Part shown: positions 8,124-17,735 of the stretch, in pieces
How positions within the stretch are numbered: the first letter of the stretch is position 1
Layout: the number at the start of each line of letters is the position of its first letter
From: Bacteroidota bacterium
GTDB taxonomy: Bacteria; Bacteroidota; Bacteroidia; UBA7662; JAIXUI01
Direction of reading: 5' to 3'
Assembly (NCBI GenBank): GCA_027484125.1
Contig: JAIXUI010000054.1
Coordinates: 1 to 64,000, forward strand
Length of the DNA: 64,000 nucleotides
Notes under the pieces: generated by a model
The model's input: the letters and a program-made list of their open reading frames with translations, nothing else
Database searches by the model: none
What the model was told of the DNA's origin: nothing
Made by a program: the position numbers and the translations under genes

Positions 8124-8557
8124 TGATTTTATTTCATTTGCAAGATGTAAAGTTCCACGTGGAACATAAACAAAAGATTAAACAGTGGATTAAGCAGATT
8201 GCTAAGTTTCAGAAAAAGCAATTAGGTGACATTAATTTTGTTTTATGTTCAGATCAGTATTTATTGGAGATTAATCAACAGTATTTAAATCATGACGATT
8301 TTACAGATATTATAACCTTTCCATCAGAAGATCGTGAAGGATATATTGGTGGAGATATTTATATTAGTATTGATCGTGTCCGAGAGAATGCACTTACTTT
8401 TCAGGTAACTACTTATCAAGAACTTTTACGTGTATTTGCTCATGGTATTCTCCACTTGTGTGGGTATGAGGATACCAGTAAAGAATTGAAAGCCCATATG
8501 TCGGCTTTAGAAGATCAATGTTTAGAGATGTTTCACGTGGAACCTAACCAGATATGA
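8123..8557 (+). CDS. ybeY: Endoribonuclease YbeY
   Basis: A 144-residue UPF0054 metalloprotein involved in 16S rRNA 3'-end maturation and ribosome quality control. The metal motif reads HGILHLCGYED, with H107 and H111 present and D117 where the E. coli enzyme has the third histidine. I believe this substitution is usual in Bacteroidota, so it need not mean loss of activity. The gene overlaps the upstream ATPase gene by one base and the downstream gene by four. Two parS-like palindromes lie inside it, encoding FHVEH near residue 11 and FHVEP near residue 137; both fall outside the catalytic core. Confidence 0.93.
   Translation: MILFHLQDVKFHVEHKQKIKQWIKQIAKFQKKQLGDINFVLCSDQYLLEINQQYLNHDDFTDIITFPSEDREGYIGGDIYISIDRVRENALTFQVTTYQELLRVFAHGILHLCGYEDTSKELKAHMSALEDQCLEMFHVEPNQI
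8152..8165. promoter_or_regulatory. parS-like ParB binding site 1
   Basis: GTTCCACGTGGAAC is a perfect 14-base palindrome with a CACGTG core, close to the widely conserved bacterial parS (TGTTTCACGTGAAACA). It matches 13 of 16 positions when extended by one base each side. It lies within the first 15 codons of ybeY. A second copy lies 365 bases further on. Confidence 0.75.
8530..8543. promoter_or_regulatory. parS-like ParB binding site 2
   Basis: GTTTCACGTGGAAC, extended to TGTTTCACGTGGAACC, matches 14 of 16 positions of the bacterial parS consensus and is palindromic in 12 of 14. It overlaps the last codons of ybeY. Its spacing from site 1, and the fact that both preserve the reading frame as FHVE, suggest selection for the DNA site within coding sequence. 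Confidence 0.75.
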
Positions 8558-9078
8558 AGAATAATCGTTTGTGTATTTTTCTTTTTTTAATGGTAACTCT
8601 AAATGGATTTGCACAAGAGCAGCTGGATAGAATTGTTAAACTTGATGGCACTATCTTAAGAGGCAATGTAATGAGTATCGATGATAGATTTCTACGTTAT
8701 TCTTTGCCAGGTCGGTCAACAGCCATTTTAGTACATAAATCCTGTGTTTTTGAAGTGAAATATGCATCAGGTCGAACTGAATTGGTCAATCAAAAAATTG
8801 TGGTAAACAGTACCTCAGATTGGAAGAATGTAAAGTTTACCGCTAATCCTTCGGATACCGAGTGCTTGCAATTTCAAGGTATTGTTGAGGAGCATACCAA
8901 AGAAATTCTTGGATTTCTACGTTTGTCTCGCTCCGATATTCCTCTTGTAAGGAAAATAAAGAAACGGGCTGCCCGAAATAAAGCCCATATTATTTACCTT
9001 GCTGAACCACCCGCTGATTTTAAATATCAGTCATGGCAGTTTCCTAATCTCATCTACGGTCGTTGTTTTAGTTACTAA
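8554..9078 (+). CDS. Secreted hypothetical protein
   Basis: A 174-residue protein with a signal peptide (about residues 1-20, hydrophobic CIFLFLMVTLNGFAQ ending in a typical Bacteroidota AQ cleavage region). The mature part starts DRIVKLDGTILRGNV, a beta-strand pattern common in small secreted Bacteroidota proteins of unknown role. No catalytic motif or lipobox is seen. It overlaps ybeY by four bases (ATGA) and is followed after 6 bases by the amidohydrolase gene. I do not recognise a function. Confidence 0.75.
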   Translation: MKNNRLCIFLFLMVTLNGFAQEQLDRIVKLDGTILRGNVMSIDDRFLRYSLPGRSTAILVHKSCVFEVKYASGRTELVNQKIVVNSTSDWKNVKFTANPSDTECLQFQGIVEEHTKEILGFLRLSRSDIPLVRKIKKRAARNKAHIIYLAEPPADFKYQSWQFPNLIYGRCFSY

Positions 9079-9084
9079 TCCTTT

Positions 9085-12000
9085 ATGCTGCGAATTTTTA
9101 CATTTTTAATTGTCCTCCTTGCAATTCAGGCTAATTCACAATCCCTGAGGAGAGATAATGGTGCACGTGATAATCGTTCTTCTACTTACTTGATCCAAGC
9201 AGCACGAATTGTGGTTGACTCTGGGACTTTTTATGAACCTGGTGAAATGCTAGTTCAAAATGGTACCGTGATTGCTGTTGGAAAATCCGTTACTTCAAAA
9301 TACCCGGTAATTCGTCTTAAATACCCCGATGCATGGATTTATCCCGCATTTATTGACCTCTACACTAATTATGGTTTACAAACCGCACAAGCCCCTGCAT
9401 CAGGCAGAAATAGAAGTGATCTTTCTGGCCCACAATTAGATCCTGCTCGCCAAGGTCCTTTTGGCTTTAATGATGCCATTAAAGCGCATAATCAAGCTAG
9501 TCTTTTCTTTCAACCAGATTCTGAGCAAGCTAAGAAACTTCGCCAAATGGGAATTGCTGTCGCTCATCTTGTACCTCAAGATGGAATCGCTAGAGGAACC
9601 TCCGCTTTGGTTAGTCTAGCTAACCAAGTAGGTGAAGAAGTACTCATGCGTGATAAAGTATCAGCTGCTTTCTCTTTTAATAAAGGTTCTTCCAGACAAA
9701 TTTATCCTACTTCTCTCATGGGGTCCGTCGCTTTGTTGCGCCAATCTCTGTATGATGCACAATGGTGGAAATCTTCCAAACCAGATGGTCTTTATGATAT
9801 TAGCCTTCAGTCGCTCTCCCAAGCATTTGATATGCCTTGGACTATGCTTGCACAAGATAAATGGGATAACCTAAGAGCAGCGAAAATTGCAACTGAGTTT
9901 TTAATAAAACCTTGGATAATGGCGTCAGGCTTTGAGTATCAGTATATCCAAGAAACTAAACAAGCTGCGAATGCCTTTTACATATTACCCCTTACTTTCC
10001 CTGCTCCATTAGATGTAGAAGATCCTTTGGATGCAGAAAATGTTTCTACTGAATACCTTAAACATTGGGAATTGGCTGTAACCAATCCAATCGCTTTTGC
10101 AAAAGAAAGAATTCCGTTTTCATTGTCTTCTTTCGGTCTTGAATCTCAAGATAACTTCTGGAAAAATAACCGTAAAGTAATCAAAGCAGGTCTCTCTTCT
10201 GAACAATGGCTTGCTGCCTGGACAATTACGCCTGCTAAGCAACTAGGCTTCGATAAACAATTAGGAGCCCTTAAACCTGGTTATCTCGCTTATTTTAACA
10301 TCACTTCGGGTCCATTAGCGGATGCAAAAACACAAATTCTTGAAAATTGGATTGGCTCTGATCGACTCGTGTTTAAATCAATTGACTCCGTTGATTATCG
10401 AGGAGTTTATCAAAACGATAAATTAAAAATCAGTATTGGTGGTACTCGTTGGGATCAGGAATGGAAAATCTTCTATAAGGATTCTCTCAGTAAGGCAGTT
10501 CAAGTTACTACAAAACCCGAAGCTTGGTTAATCAATCCTGCATCTGCCGATTCAAGTCTTGCCGGATGGGGTACCCTTTCTATAAAATGGCAGCTTGGCC
10601 AGTTAGAAGGTTATGCTTTCAAACCAGATGGAAGCAGAGAATTTATTCAATTGAAAAAAATTAGTGCTGTTACAGAAAAGACAGGAAAAAAAGCTGAAAA
10701 GGATACCGCCAATAATTTAGCTAAAGCTCAAATCTGGTTTCCCTTTACCGATTATGGAAGGGAAACATTGCCAAAACAAGAAATAGTACTGATAAAAAAC
10801 GCTACTGTTTGGAATAATATAGATGCTAGTCCACTTCAGAATACAGATGTATTAATAGGAAATGGTAAAATCCTGGCAGTAGGAAAGAAACTTCAACCAA
10901 GTCAATTCCTCTCTAAAGACCAAAAGTTTAAAGAATTAGATGCTTCCGGAAAACACCTCACACCGGGAATTATTGATGAACACTCCCATATCGCCATCTC
11001 AAAAGGCGTAAATGAATCTGCCCATAGCATTGGTTCAGAAGTGAGAATAGGAGATGTAATTCGTCCTAATGACATCAATGTATATCGGCAATTAGCCGGT
11101 GGTGTTACAGCCGCCCAATTGCTTCATGGATCTGCAAATACCATCGGAGGCCAAAGTGCTCTAATAAAATTGAAGTGGGGACTCGGTCCTGAAGCATTTA
11201 AAATTGATAAAGCTGAAGGCTTCATCAAGTTTGCTTTAGGGGAAAATGTAAAACAAAGTAATTGGGGGGAAAGAGAAACAGTAAGATTTCCTCAAACAAG
11301 AATGGGAGTGGAGCAAGTTCTCATGGATGCATTTAGCAGGGCCAAAGAATATAAAGTCCTCTGGAATCAATATAAAATGGGCCAAATTAAAGTCCGCCCT
11401 CGCCAAGATCTTACGCTTGAAGCTTTAGTAGAAATTCTTGATAGTAAACGTTTCATTACATGCCACTCTTATGTTCAAAGTGAAATCAATATGCTTATGA
11501 AAGTAGCTGAAAAACAGGGATTTAGAGTAAATACCTTTACCCATATCTTGGAAGGATATAAGCTTGCAGATAAATTGAAAGCCCACGGTGCAGGTGCTTC
11601 TACTTTCTCTGATTGGTGGGCGTATAAGTATGAGGTAATGGAGGCAATTCCATTTAATGCTGCTTTATTACATCGAATGGGAGTAACAACAGCCGTTAAT
11701 TCAGATGATGCTGAAATGGGTAGAAGGTTGAATCAGGAAGCAGCTAAAGCAATAAAATACGGTAAACTCAGCGAGTCCGAAGCATTAAAGTTGGTAACCC
11801 TCAATCCAGCTAAACTGCTTCATTTAGATCACCGCCTTGGATACATCAAAGCTGGTTACGACGCGGATGTAGTACTTTGGGATGGAAATCCGCTAAGTGT
11901 TGGAAGTCAGGCACTTATAACTTGGATTGAAGCTACTCCGTATTTCGATCGAGCCGAAGACGCTAACTTAAACCAACGTAATCTTGAGGAACGTCGTAGA

Positions 12001-12105
12001 ATCATTAAATTGATGAAAGTCGCACGTCAGGCTGGTGAAAAAACCCAACCAGTAGTTCCAGTAATCGAGCACGATTATCATTGTGATACGGAAGAAATAG
12101 ATTAG
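9085..12105 (+). CDS. Secreted tandem amidohydrolase family protein
   Basis: A 1006-residue exported protein (signal peptide about residues 1-19) with two amidohydrolase-like halves. The C-terminal half (about 560-1000) has the imidazolonepropionase-like metal site: TPGIIDEHSHIAIS, CHSY and THILEG histidines and the late NSDDAEMGRR aspartate, then a DADVVLWDGNPL tail. The N-terminal half (about 30-420) has the same layout but the first motif reads YPAFIDLYTNYG, lacking HxH, and there is a tail of the PGYLAYFNI type, so it looks catalytically dead. Such ~1000-residue pairs are common in Bacteroidota. The substrate is unknown; cyclic amides or dipeptides are possible. It is periplasmic by its signal peptide. 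Confidence 0.88.
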   Translation: MLRIFTFLIVLLAIQANSQSLRRDNGARDNRSSTYLIQAARIVVDSGTFYEPGEMLVQNGTVIAVGKSVTSKYPVIRLKYPDAWIYPAFIDLYTNYGLQTAQAPASGRNRSDLSGPQLDPARQGPFGFNDAIKAHNQASLFFQPDSEQAKKLRQMGIAVAHLVPQDGIARGTSALVSLANQVGEEVLMRDKVSAAFSFNKGSSRQIYPTSLMGSVALLRQSLYDAQWWKSSKPDGLYDISLQSLSQAFDMPWTMLAQDKWDNLRAAKIATEFLIKPWIMASGFEYQYIQETKQAANAFYILPLTFPAPLDVEDPLDAENVSTEYLKHWELAVTNPIAFAKERIPFSLSSFGLESQDNFWKNNRKVIKAGLSSEQWLAAWTITPAKQLGFDKQLGALKPGYLAYFNITSGPLADAKTQILENWIGSDRLVFKSIDSVDYRGVYQNDKLKISIGGTRWDQEWKIFYKDSLSKAVQVTTKPEAWLINPASADSSLAGWGTLSIKWQLGQLEGYAFKPDGSREFIQLKKISAVTEKTGKKAEKDTANNLAKAQIWFPFTDYGRETLPKQEIVLIKNATVWNNIDASPLQNTDVLIGNGKILAVGKKLQPSQFLSKDQKFKELDASGKHLTPGIIDEHSHIAISKGVNESAHSIGSEVRIGDVIRPNDINVYRQLAGGVTAAQLLHGSANTIGGQSALIKLKWGLGPEAFKIDKAEGFIKFALGENVKQSNWGERETVRFPQTRMGVEQVLMDAFSRAKEYKVLWNQYKMGQIKVRPRQDLTLEALVEILDSKRFITCHSYVQSEINMLMKVAEKQGFRVNTFTHILEGYKLADKLKAHGAGASTFSDWWAYKYEVMEAIPFNAALLHRMGVTTAVNSDDAEMGRRLNQEAAKAIKYGKLSESEALKLVTLNPAKLLHLDHRLGYIKAGYDADVVLWDGNPLSVGSQALITWIEATPYFDRAEDANLNQRNLEERRRIIKLMKVARQAGEKTQPVVPVIEHDYHCDTEEID

Positions 12106-12145
12106 GCCTGTATCCTGCCGCTTTTCAACCTAACTTTGAGCCGTT

Positions 12146-14545
12146 ATGAAGGTGTCCTATCAAGGGTTGAAACAATATGCCCCTTTCAGCCAGCAGCCGG
12201 AAGAATTGGCCGCATTGCTAACAGACTTAGGTCTGGAAGTGGAAGAAATCGAAACGGTTGAAGCTGTTAAAGGTGGCCTTAAAGGAGTTTTTATCGGTGA
12301 AGTAAAAGAAGCTGTTCAGCATCCGAATGCGGATCGGCTTCGCGTTTGCCTCGTTACGCTGGACGGTGAAACTACCCGGCAGATTGTTTGTGGAGCGCCT
12401 AATGTAGCTGCCGGGCAAAGAGTTGCCATAGCTACCGAAGGAACAGAAATCCATCTTCCTGATGGAACTTCCTTCGTTATAAAGAAATCCAAAATCCGTG
12501 GTGAGGAATCCAACGGAATGATTTGCGCTGAAGATGAACTTGGCCTCGGTAACGATCATGCCGGAATCATGGTTTTACCTTCAGATGCGCCACTTGGCCA
12601 GCCTTTATCCTCGTATTTGGGAATTGAGGCTGATTATGTATTTCATATCGGATTAACACCCAACAGAACAGACGCAATGGGTCATGAGGGCATTGCCCGG
12701 GAATTGGCCTATGTCTCAGGTCTTCCTTTTCAGATTCCAGGAGATATCCTAACAATTGAGCAAAGCCATTCGCCTGTAAAATTAGAGGTTACTGATAGCA
12801 GCATTTGTTCAGTGTATTCCGGACTTGTGATACGTGGAACAAAAGCCGTGGAATCACCGGAGTGGTTGAAAAAAGCCTTGATTACGCTTGGTCTTAAGCC
12901 AATGAATGTCTTGGTGGATGTTACCAATTACTTGTTACATCATACCGGTCAGCCATTGCATGCTTTCGATTTGTCAACATGGGCTTCTCAACAGGTTTTC
13001 GTAAGAATTTCAAAAGAAGGTGAGAAAATCAAGTTGCTCACAGGCGAAGAAAAGCAACTTCCCGCTGGAATACCAGTGATATCCGACAACAAGGAACCCA
13101 TGGCGATTGCCGGAATTATGGGTGGATTACCGCACAGCATTTCTTCAAATACCACCGACATCTTCCTTGAAAGCGCCTGTTTTAATCCAACCCTTATCCG
13201 TAAAGCTTCTCGCCAAGTTGGCATTAAAACCGATTCTTCTTACCGTTTCGAACGTGGTACAGATCGCCAAGCACCGGTTAACGTGCTCAAACGCGCCGCT
13301 TCCATGATTATTCAGCTTGCCGGCGGAACCATCGACGGTGGAATCACTCATTTCACTGCCGACAACATCGAGCCAGTAAACCTCAACTTAAGGTTACCCA
13401 AGTTGAATCAGGTATTGGGACATCGTATGGATAAAGAACAAGTTGAAAAGATTCTCACAGGTATTGGATATACTGTTTCGGCAAGTACAAAAGACCATAT
13501 TTCCTTAATTATTCCTACTAACCGGGTGGATGTAAAGAGGGAAATTGATGTGATGGAGGATGTTCTGCGTGTCTATGGCCTCAATAATGTACCGGATACC
13601 GGAAGACTTTCCTATGCTGCTTCTTGGCCGGTGCGTTCTACCCGCCATGAATGGACCGAACGCCTTTCAGGATTTTTTGCTTCCAGAGGTTTTCAGGAAA
13701 TTATGGCTTTATCGTTCTCTTCAGACACCTCCGACCTCGAGAACCCTTCTCGAGTAAAACCTGCTAACCCGCTCAACGAAAGCCTTAAAAGCCTTAGAAC
13801 AAGTCTGTTAGAGGGAGGTTTACAGGCGATCTCTCATAATCAACGCAGGCAAAATCCTGATTTAAAGTTCTTTGAAACTGGAAGAACTTATCAGCTATCA
13901 GAATCCGGAAAACTCATAGAAGAGCCTTGGTTAGCACTTTGGTTGACCGGAAAAACTGACCCAGAGAATTGGCAGCTCACTAGAAAAGCCACTGATTACT
14001 ACACCCTCAAAGCTCATTTGGAGCAATTGACAGCTGCTTTTGGCTGGGGAGAGTTCCAAATTTCTGTTGACAGCAATCCTACTTTTGCCTTTTCAGCTCA
14101 GATTGCTTGCAACAAAAAGCAAGTTGGTAGAATAGGCAAAGTGTCGAAAAGCTTGTTGAAACGCCATGATTTAAAACAAGAGGTGTATTACGCAGAGCTT
14201 CGTTTAGACACACTTTGGTCGTTGAATGCCAAATCTGATCGTAATAAGCAAGAGCCGCCCAAGTTTCCTTCTGTTAGACGCGACTTGGCTTTGGTTATAG
14301 ATAAGCAAACCACCTTCGATACATTAGTGAAAACTGCACGCCAAACGGAAAAGCAGTTGTTGCAAGAAATCAACCTGTTCGATGTATATGAAGGGGAAAA
14401 GCTTGAACAAGGTCAGCAGTCCTATGCATTGAGTTTTATCCTTCGTCATCCAGAGAGAACCCTCACTGATACAGAAGTGGAAAAGGTGATGCAGAAATTA
14501 ATCGCTAACTTTGAGCGGCAACATCAAGCCAAAATCAGACAATAA
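12146..14545 (+). CDS. pheT: Phenylalanine--tRNA ligase beta subunit
   Basis: The 799-residue beta chain of the alpha2-beta2 phenylalanyl-tRNA synthetase. The domain order is complete: an N-terminal tRNA-binding (EMAP-like) domain (about 40-150, with HPNADRLRVC), the B3/B4 editing domain (about 200-400, with DVTNYLLHHTGQPLHAFD), B5 (about 400-480), the catalytic-core-like domain and a C-terminal ferredoxin-fold anticodon-binding domain (from about 705, FPSVRRDLAL). The pheS gene is not adjacent. It starts 40 bases after the amidohydrolase and ends 3 bases before the small coiled-coil gene. Confidence 0.97.
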   Translation: MKVSYQGLKQYAPFSQQPEELAALLTDLGLEVEEIETVEAVKGGLKGVFIGEVKEAVQHPNADRLRVCLVTLDGETTRQIVCGAPNVAAGQRVAIATEGTEIHLPDGTSFVIKKSKIRGEESNGMICAEDELGLGNDHAGIMVLPSDAPLGQPLSSYLGIEADYVFHIGLTPNRTDAMGHEGIARELAYVSGLPFQIPGDILTIEQSHSPVKLEVTDSSICSVYSGLVIRGTKAVESPEWLKKALITLGLKPMNVLVDVTNYLLHHTGQPLHAFDLSTWASQQVFVRISKEGEKIKLLTGEEKQLPAGIPVISDNKEPMAIAGIMGGLPHSISSNTTDIFLESACFNPTLIRKASRQVGIKTDSSYRFERGTDRQAPVNVLKRAASMIIQLAGGTIDGGITHFTADNIEPVNLNLRLPKLNQVLGHRMDKEQVEKILTGIGYTVSASTKDHISLIIPTNRVDVKREIDVMEDVLRVYGLNNVPDTGRLSYAASWPVRSTRHEWTERLSGFFASRGFQEIMALSFSSDTSDLENPSRVKPANPLNESLKSLRTSLLEGGLQAISHNQRRQNPDLKFFETGRTYQLSESGKLIEEPWLALWLTGKTDPENWQLTRKATDYYTLKAHLEQLTAAFGWGEFQISVDSNPTFAFSAQIACNKKQVGRIGKVSKSLLKRHDLKQEVYYAELRLDTLWSLNAKSDRNKQEPPKFPSVRRDLALVIDKQTTFDTLVKTARQTEKQLLQEINLFDVYEGEKLEQGQQSYALSFILRHPERTLTDTEVEKVMQKLIANFERQHQAKIRQ

Positions 14546-14548
14546 CCC

Positions 14549-14842
14549 GTGGATATCCATATCCTGAACGATAAAATGAATCAGTTGGAGCAACGTATCC
14601 TCCAACTGATTCAAGAGAAGGAACAATTGAACGCTGAGAATAAAGTGCTCCAGCAAAATCTCGTTCAATTACGTCAACGAATTGCTGACCAGGAAAAGCA
14701 AATTCAGGCGTCAAGGAAACCACGGACTCAACTGAGTTTGGATCTTGATTTTGCAGCAGTAACACCCCCGGAAGAAATCAAGAAAAAATTACACGAGTAT
14801 ATTAAGGAACTGGATAAGTGTATCGCTATTCTAAGTGCCTGA
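14549..14842 (+). CDS. Small coiled-coil protein between pheT and zapA
   Basis: A 97-residue protein dominated by a heptad-patterned helix (about residues 10-55, many Q, L, E), followed by a short C-terminal part. No motif identifies it. Its position, between pheT and zapA, recurs in Bacteroidota and suggests a link with ZapA in division, but that is inference. The reading frame opens with a GTG at 14549; an internal ATG at 14576 giving MNQLEQRILQ is an equally plausible start, since neither has a clear Shine-Dalgarno sequence. Its end overlaps the long-start version of zapA. Confidence 0.7.
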   Translation: MDIHILNDKMNQLEQRILQLIQEKEQLNAENKVLQQNLVQLRQRIADQEKQIQASRKPRTQLSLDLDFAAVTPPEEIKKKLHEYIKELDKCIAILSA

Positions 14843-14858
14843 AGAAGTTTTAATTCCA

Positions 14859-15185
14859 ATGAACACCCTCTCTATTGATATACTGGGCCGCTCTTACACC
14901 CTTTCAGTGAATGAAAAGGAAGCTGTAGCGGTAACACAAGCAGCAGAAGAGCTTCGTGAGAGGCTGGCCTTGCTTCGTAGCCGATATCAAGTTCAGGACC
15001 CTGTTGATCTTTTAGCCATGTCAGCATTGAATTTGCTGGCTGAATCTAAGTCTGAGCCAAAAGCATCAACAGCCCCTATTTCCACATCTCCTGCACCAAT
15101 ACATGACCTCGATTCATGGAATAAGTTGCAGGAGAGATTGGACCAACTCATTGGTTTATTTAATAATCAGGATTCAGAAAAGTAA
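14859..15185 (+). CDS. zapA: Cell division protein ZapA
   Basis: A ZapA-family FtsZ-associated protein that cross-links FtsZ filaments at the division ring. The N-terminal globular part reads MNTLSIDILGRSYTLSVNEKE, followed by the AAEELRERLALLRS helix and a C-terminal coiled-coil segment interrupted by an S/A/P-rich linker (about residues 68-85). I chose the ATG at 14859 (108 residues) over the GTG at 14835 because the family begins right at this point and GAAGAAG lies 11 bases upstream. It precedes rny by 42 bases. Confidence 0.85.
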   Translation: MNTLSIDILGRSYTLSVNEKEAVAVTQAAEELRERLALLRSRYQVQDPVDLLAMSALNLLAESKSEPKASTAPISTSPAPIHDLDSWNKLQERLDQLIGLFNNQDSEK

Positions 15186-15227
15186 ACGCTTTCCAACCTT
15201 AAGGCTCTAAAAACCCACTATAAGCCC

Positions 15228-16871
15228 ATGGGCCTCTTGGAAATAATTATACCTCTAATTACACTCGCTGCCGGTGTAGGCATCGGTCGCTATGTCCTTC
15301 AACAAGTTTACAAAGGACAGGAAAAGGATTTTGAATCGAAAAAAGAGCTTGCTGAAGTTGAAGCACGCCGAATTTTAAAAGAAGCTGAGATCAAAGCCGA
15401 ATCTTTTCGTAAAGAGAAAGAATTGGCTGCTCAAGAGAAGTTTCTTTCGCTTAAAGCCCGCCAAGACGACGAACACAATAAGCGAATGCAGGCCCTTATC
15501 CAGAAGGAAAATTCGCTCAAGCAAAAAGAGCAAAGCATCGCTGATAGAATAGGACAATCTCAAAAGCGTGAATCGGAACTTGCTAAACAAGCTGATGACC
15601 TCAACAGACGCTCGGATGAACTCAATAAGCGTTCCGATGAACTCAACAAGAAGAATGATGACCTCAATAAATTGACGGATTCTATCAATAGCAAGCGCGA
15701 GGAAATCGAAAAAGAACACCAAACCATGTTGGCCAAATTGGAGAAAATAGCCAACATGACCGCAGAAGAAGCGAAAAACCAACTCATCGATTCCATGAAG
15801 GCAGAAGCCCGTACCCAGGCCATGTCTTATGTAAAAGATGTCGTAGAACAAGCCAAACTTACCGCCAACAAGGATGCACGGAAAATCGTGGTTGAAACCA
15901 TTCAACGTACCGCTACCGAGCACGCCATTGAAAATGCAATCTCCGTTTTCAACATCAAGAATGACGATGTTAAAGGGCAAATTATCGGTCGTGAAGGACG
16001 TAACATCCGTGCATTAGAAGCTGCTACAGGGGTAGAGGTTATTGTAGATGATACTCCTGAAGCCATTGTATTAAGCTGTTTTGATCCACTACGTCGGGAA
16101 ATCGCTCGCCTTGCGCTGCACCGCCTCGTAACCGATGGCCGTATTCACCCTGCTCGTATTGAAGAAGTGGTGACTAAAGTGCGCAAGCAACTGGAAGAAG
16201 AAGTCATGGAAATCGGGGAACGTACTTGTATCGACCTTGGAATCCATGGGTTACACCCGGAACTTATCAGAATGGTTGGTAAAATGCGCTACCGTTCTTC
16301 TTACGGACAAAACCTGCTGCAACACAGCCGTGAAGTTGCCAATCTTTGTGCTACTATGGCTTCTGAATTGGGTCTCAACCCAAAACTAGCCAAGCGTGCT
16401 GGCTTACTCCATGACATTGGTAAAGTACCCGACGATAATCCTGAATTGCCACACGCCATCCTCGGAATGCAGCTCGCGGAAAAATACAAGGAGAACCCAA
16501 TTATCTGCAATGCCATTGGTGCTCACCACGATGAAATTGAGATGACAGACCCTATCTCAGCCATCGTTCAAGCCTGCGATGCTATCAGTGGTGCACGTCC
16601 TGGTGCTCGCCGTGAAATGGCAGAAAGCTACATGAAACGTCTGAAAGAGCTGGAAACGCTTGCTCAGAATTACAAAGGCGTTGAAAAAGCATTCGCTATT
16701 CAAGCAGGTCGTGAACTTCGGGTAATCGTTGAGTCTGAAAAAGTTACTGATGATCAAGCCGATATACTCGCAGTTGATATTGCGAATAAAATTCAAACCG
16801 AAATGCAGTATCCCGGCCAAATCAAGGTAACCGTGATTCGCGAAAAAAGAGCAGTGAGCTACGCCAAGTAA
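15228..16871 (+). CDS. rny: Ribonuclease Y
   Basis: A 547-residue membrane-anchored endoribonuclease initiating mRNA decay. The order is an N-terminal transmembrane helix (about 3-25), a long charged coiled coil (about 25-215, with several near-identical SDELNK/DDLNK heptads around residues 125-150), a KH RNA-binding domain (about 235-300, [15 protein letters not shown]) and an HD domain whose metal pair is H395-D396 in [10 protein letters not shown]. Length and architecture match the family. It ends 21 bases before a strong inverted-repeat terminator. Confidence 0.96.
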   Translation: MGLLEIIIPLITLAAGVGIGRYVLQQVYKGQEKDFESKKELAEVEARRILKEAEIKAESFRKEKELAAQEKFLSLKARQDDEHNKRMQALIQKENSLKQKEQSIADRIGQSQKRESELAKQADDLNRRSDELNKRSDELNKKNDDLNKLTDSINSKREEIEKEHQTMLAKLEKIANMTAEEAKNQLIDSMKAEARTQAMSYVKDVVEQAKLTANKDARKIVVETIQRTATEHAIENAISVFNIKNDDVKGQIIGREGRNIRALEAATGVEVIVDDTPEAIVLSCFDPLRREIARLALHRLVTDGRIHPARIEEVVTKVRKQLEEEVMEIGERTCIDLGIHGLHPELIRMVGKMRYRSSYGQNLLQHSREVANLCATMASELGLNPKLAKRAGLLHDIGKVPDDNPELPHAILGMQLAEKYKENPIICNAIGAHHDEIEMTDPISAIVQACDAISGARPGARREMAESYMKRLKELETLAQNYKGVEKAFAIQAGRELRVIVESEKVTDDQADILAVDIANKIQTEMQYPGQIKVTVIREKRAVSYAK

Positions 16872-16892
16872 CCCTTACATTCATTCGTCAAC

Positions 16893-16926
16893 AACAAAAA
16901 AGCCTGCAATCGCAGGCTTTTTTGTT
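16893..16926. terminator. Bidirectional Rho-independent terminator between convergent genes
   Basis: A perfect 15-base inverted repeat (core AGCCTGC/GCAGGCT, loop AATC) flanked by A6 on the left and T6 on the right. It can terminate rny on the + strand and the lipoprotein gene coming from the - strand, whose stop is 4 bases away. Confidence 0.93.
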
Positions 16927-16929
16927 AGG

Positions 16930-17679
16930 CTAAAATAAGCTTCTTGGATTCCTTCTCTCTGGAACCTGATCTTCCACATTTTGATACAGCAATAATGCAC
17001 TACTTAAGGAAGAAACCAAAAGTTGTTGTGGTGGTTCTAAGTTCCGTTGTACCCATACCTTCCCACGGTTAATCAACTCAACCGCACCCAAGACCTGTCC
17101 ATTTTGGACAAACTCATAGCCCAGTACACCTGGGCCAGACCAAGAATTGGCGCGATTAAATCTTGTTACAGGCTGTATCAGAATGGAATCTTGACCATTC
17201 CTTGCAAATCCACCTACTTCTCGAAATAAATTTCCTGCAACACTGTGCATGAGAAATTCCCACGTTTGATTGCTATCGCCATTTAAGACGACAACTCCTG
17301 CAAAGGAGTTTTCATAATCAAGGGTAATGCGGAAGAAATCACGTAGCAGCGGTAATTCTTTACTCTGAAACTTGCTCACCGCCATCACTTCGGCCATGCT
17401 ACTATCCACTGAATATTGGGTGAAGGAAAGCCGTTGCCTGGCACCTTGGAAATGAACAAAAAATGGAATCTGATAAGATCTTGTCCAACCTCTTTTTACT
17501 CTAGAAGTAGTGAAAGCTCCGTAAGTAAGTTTTTGTCTGAATAAAAATCCTTGACGCCCGCTTACTCTCCAAGCCGGAGTTTGCGCCAGTTTGGAATCGC
17601 TTAGGGCCATATCCGGAGTTTGGCAAGCGCTGATAACAGCTCCTACTCCCACTAATCCTATCAAAAGCCACTTCTTCAT
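16930..17679 (-). CDS. Putative lipoprotein of unknown function
   Basis: A 249-residue lipoprotein starting at MKKWLLIG, with lipobox ISAC placing the lipidated cysteine at residue 19. The reading frame continues upstream to 17787, but that extension would run through the terminator of the neighbouring gene and bury the signal peptide, so the ATG at 17679 is preferred. The mature part is beta-rich with no motif I recognise. It converges on rny, sharing the bidirectional terminator, and lies downstream of another lipoprotein on the same strand. Confidence 0.78.
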   Translation of the reverse strand: MKKWLLIGLVGVGAVISACQTPDMALSDSKLAQTPAWRVSGRQGFLFRQKLTYGAFTTSRVKRGWTRSYQIPFFVHFQGARQRLSFTQYSVDSSMAEVMAVSKFQSKELPLLRDFFRITLDYENSFAGVVVLNGDSNQTWEFLMHSVAGNLFREVGGFARNGQDSILIQPVTRFNRANSWSGPGVLGYEFVQNGQVLGAVELINRGKVWVQRNLEPPQQLLVSSLSSALLLYQNVEDQVPERRNPRSLF

Positions 17680-17735
17680 GAATACCATTTTTGCCGACGC
17701 ACTTTCTAAATTCATGCCATTTAGCGTTAACACCA

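Noticed and set aside
15186-15227. 6S RNA between zapA and rny
   Set aside because: zapA-linked 6S RNA is known in other phyla, but only 42 bases are available and no long hairpin is present.
15375-15980. 201-residue minus-strand open frame inside rny
   Set aside because: It is the antisense of the low-complexity coiled coil of ribonuclease Y and has hydrophobic, repeat-like content unrelated to any family.
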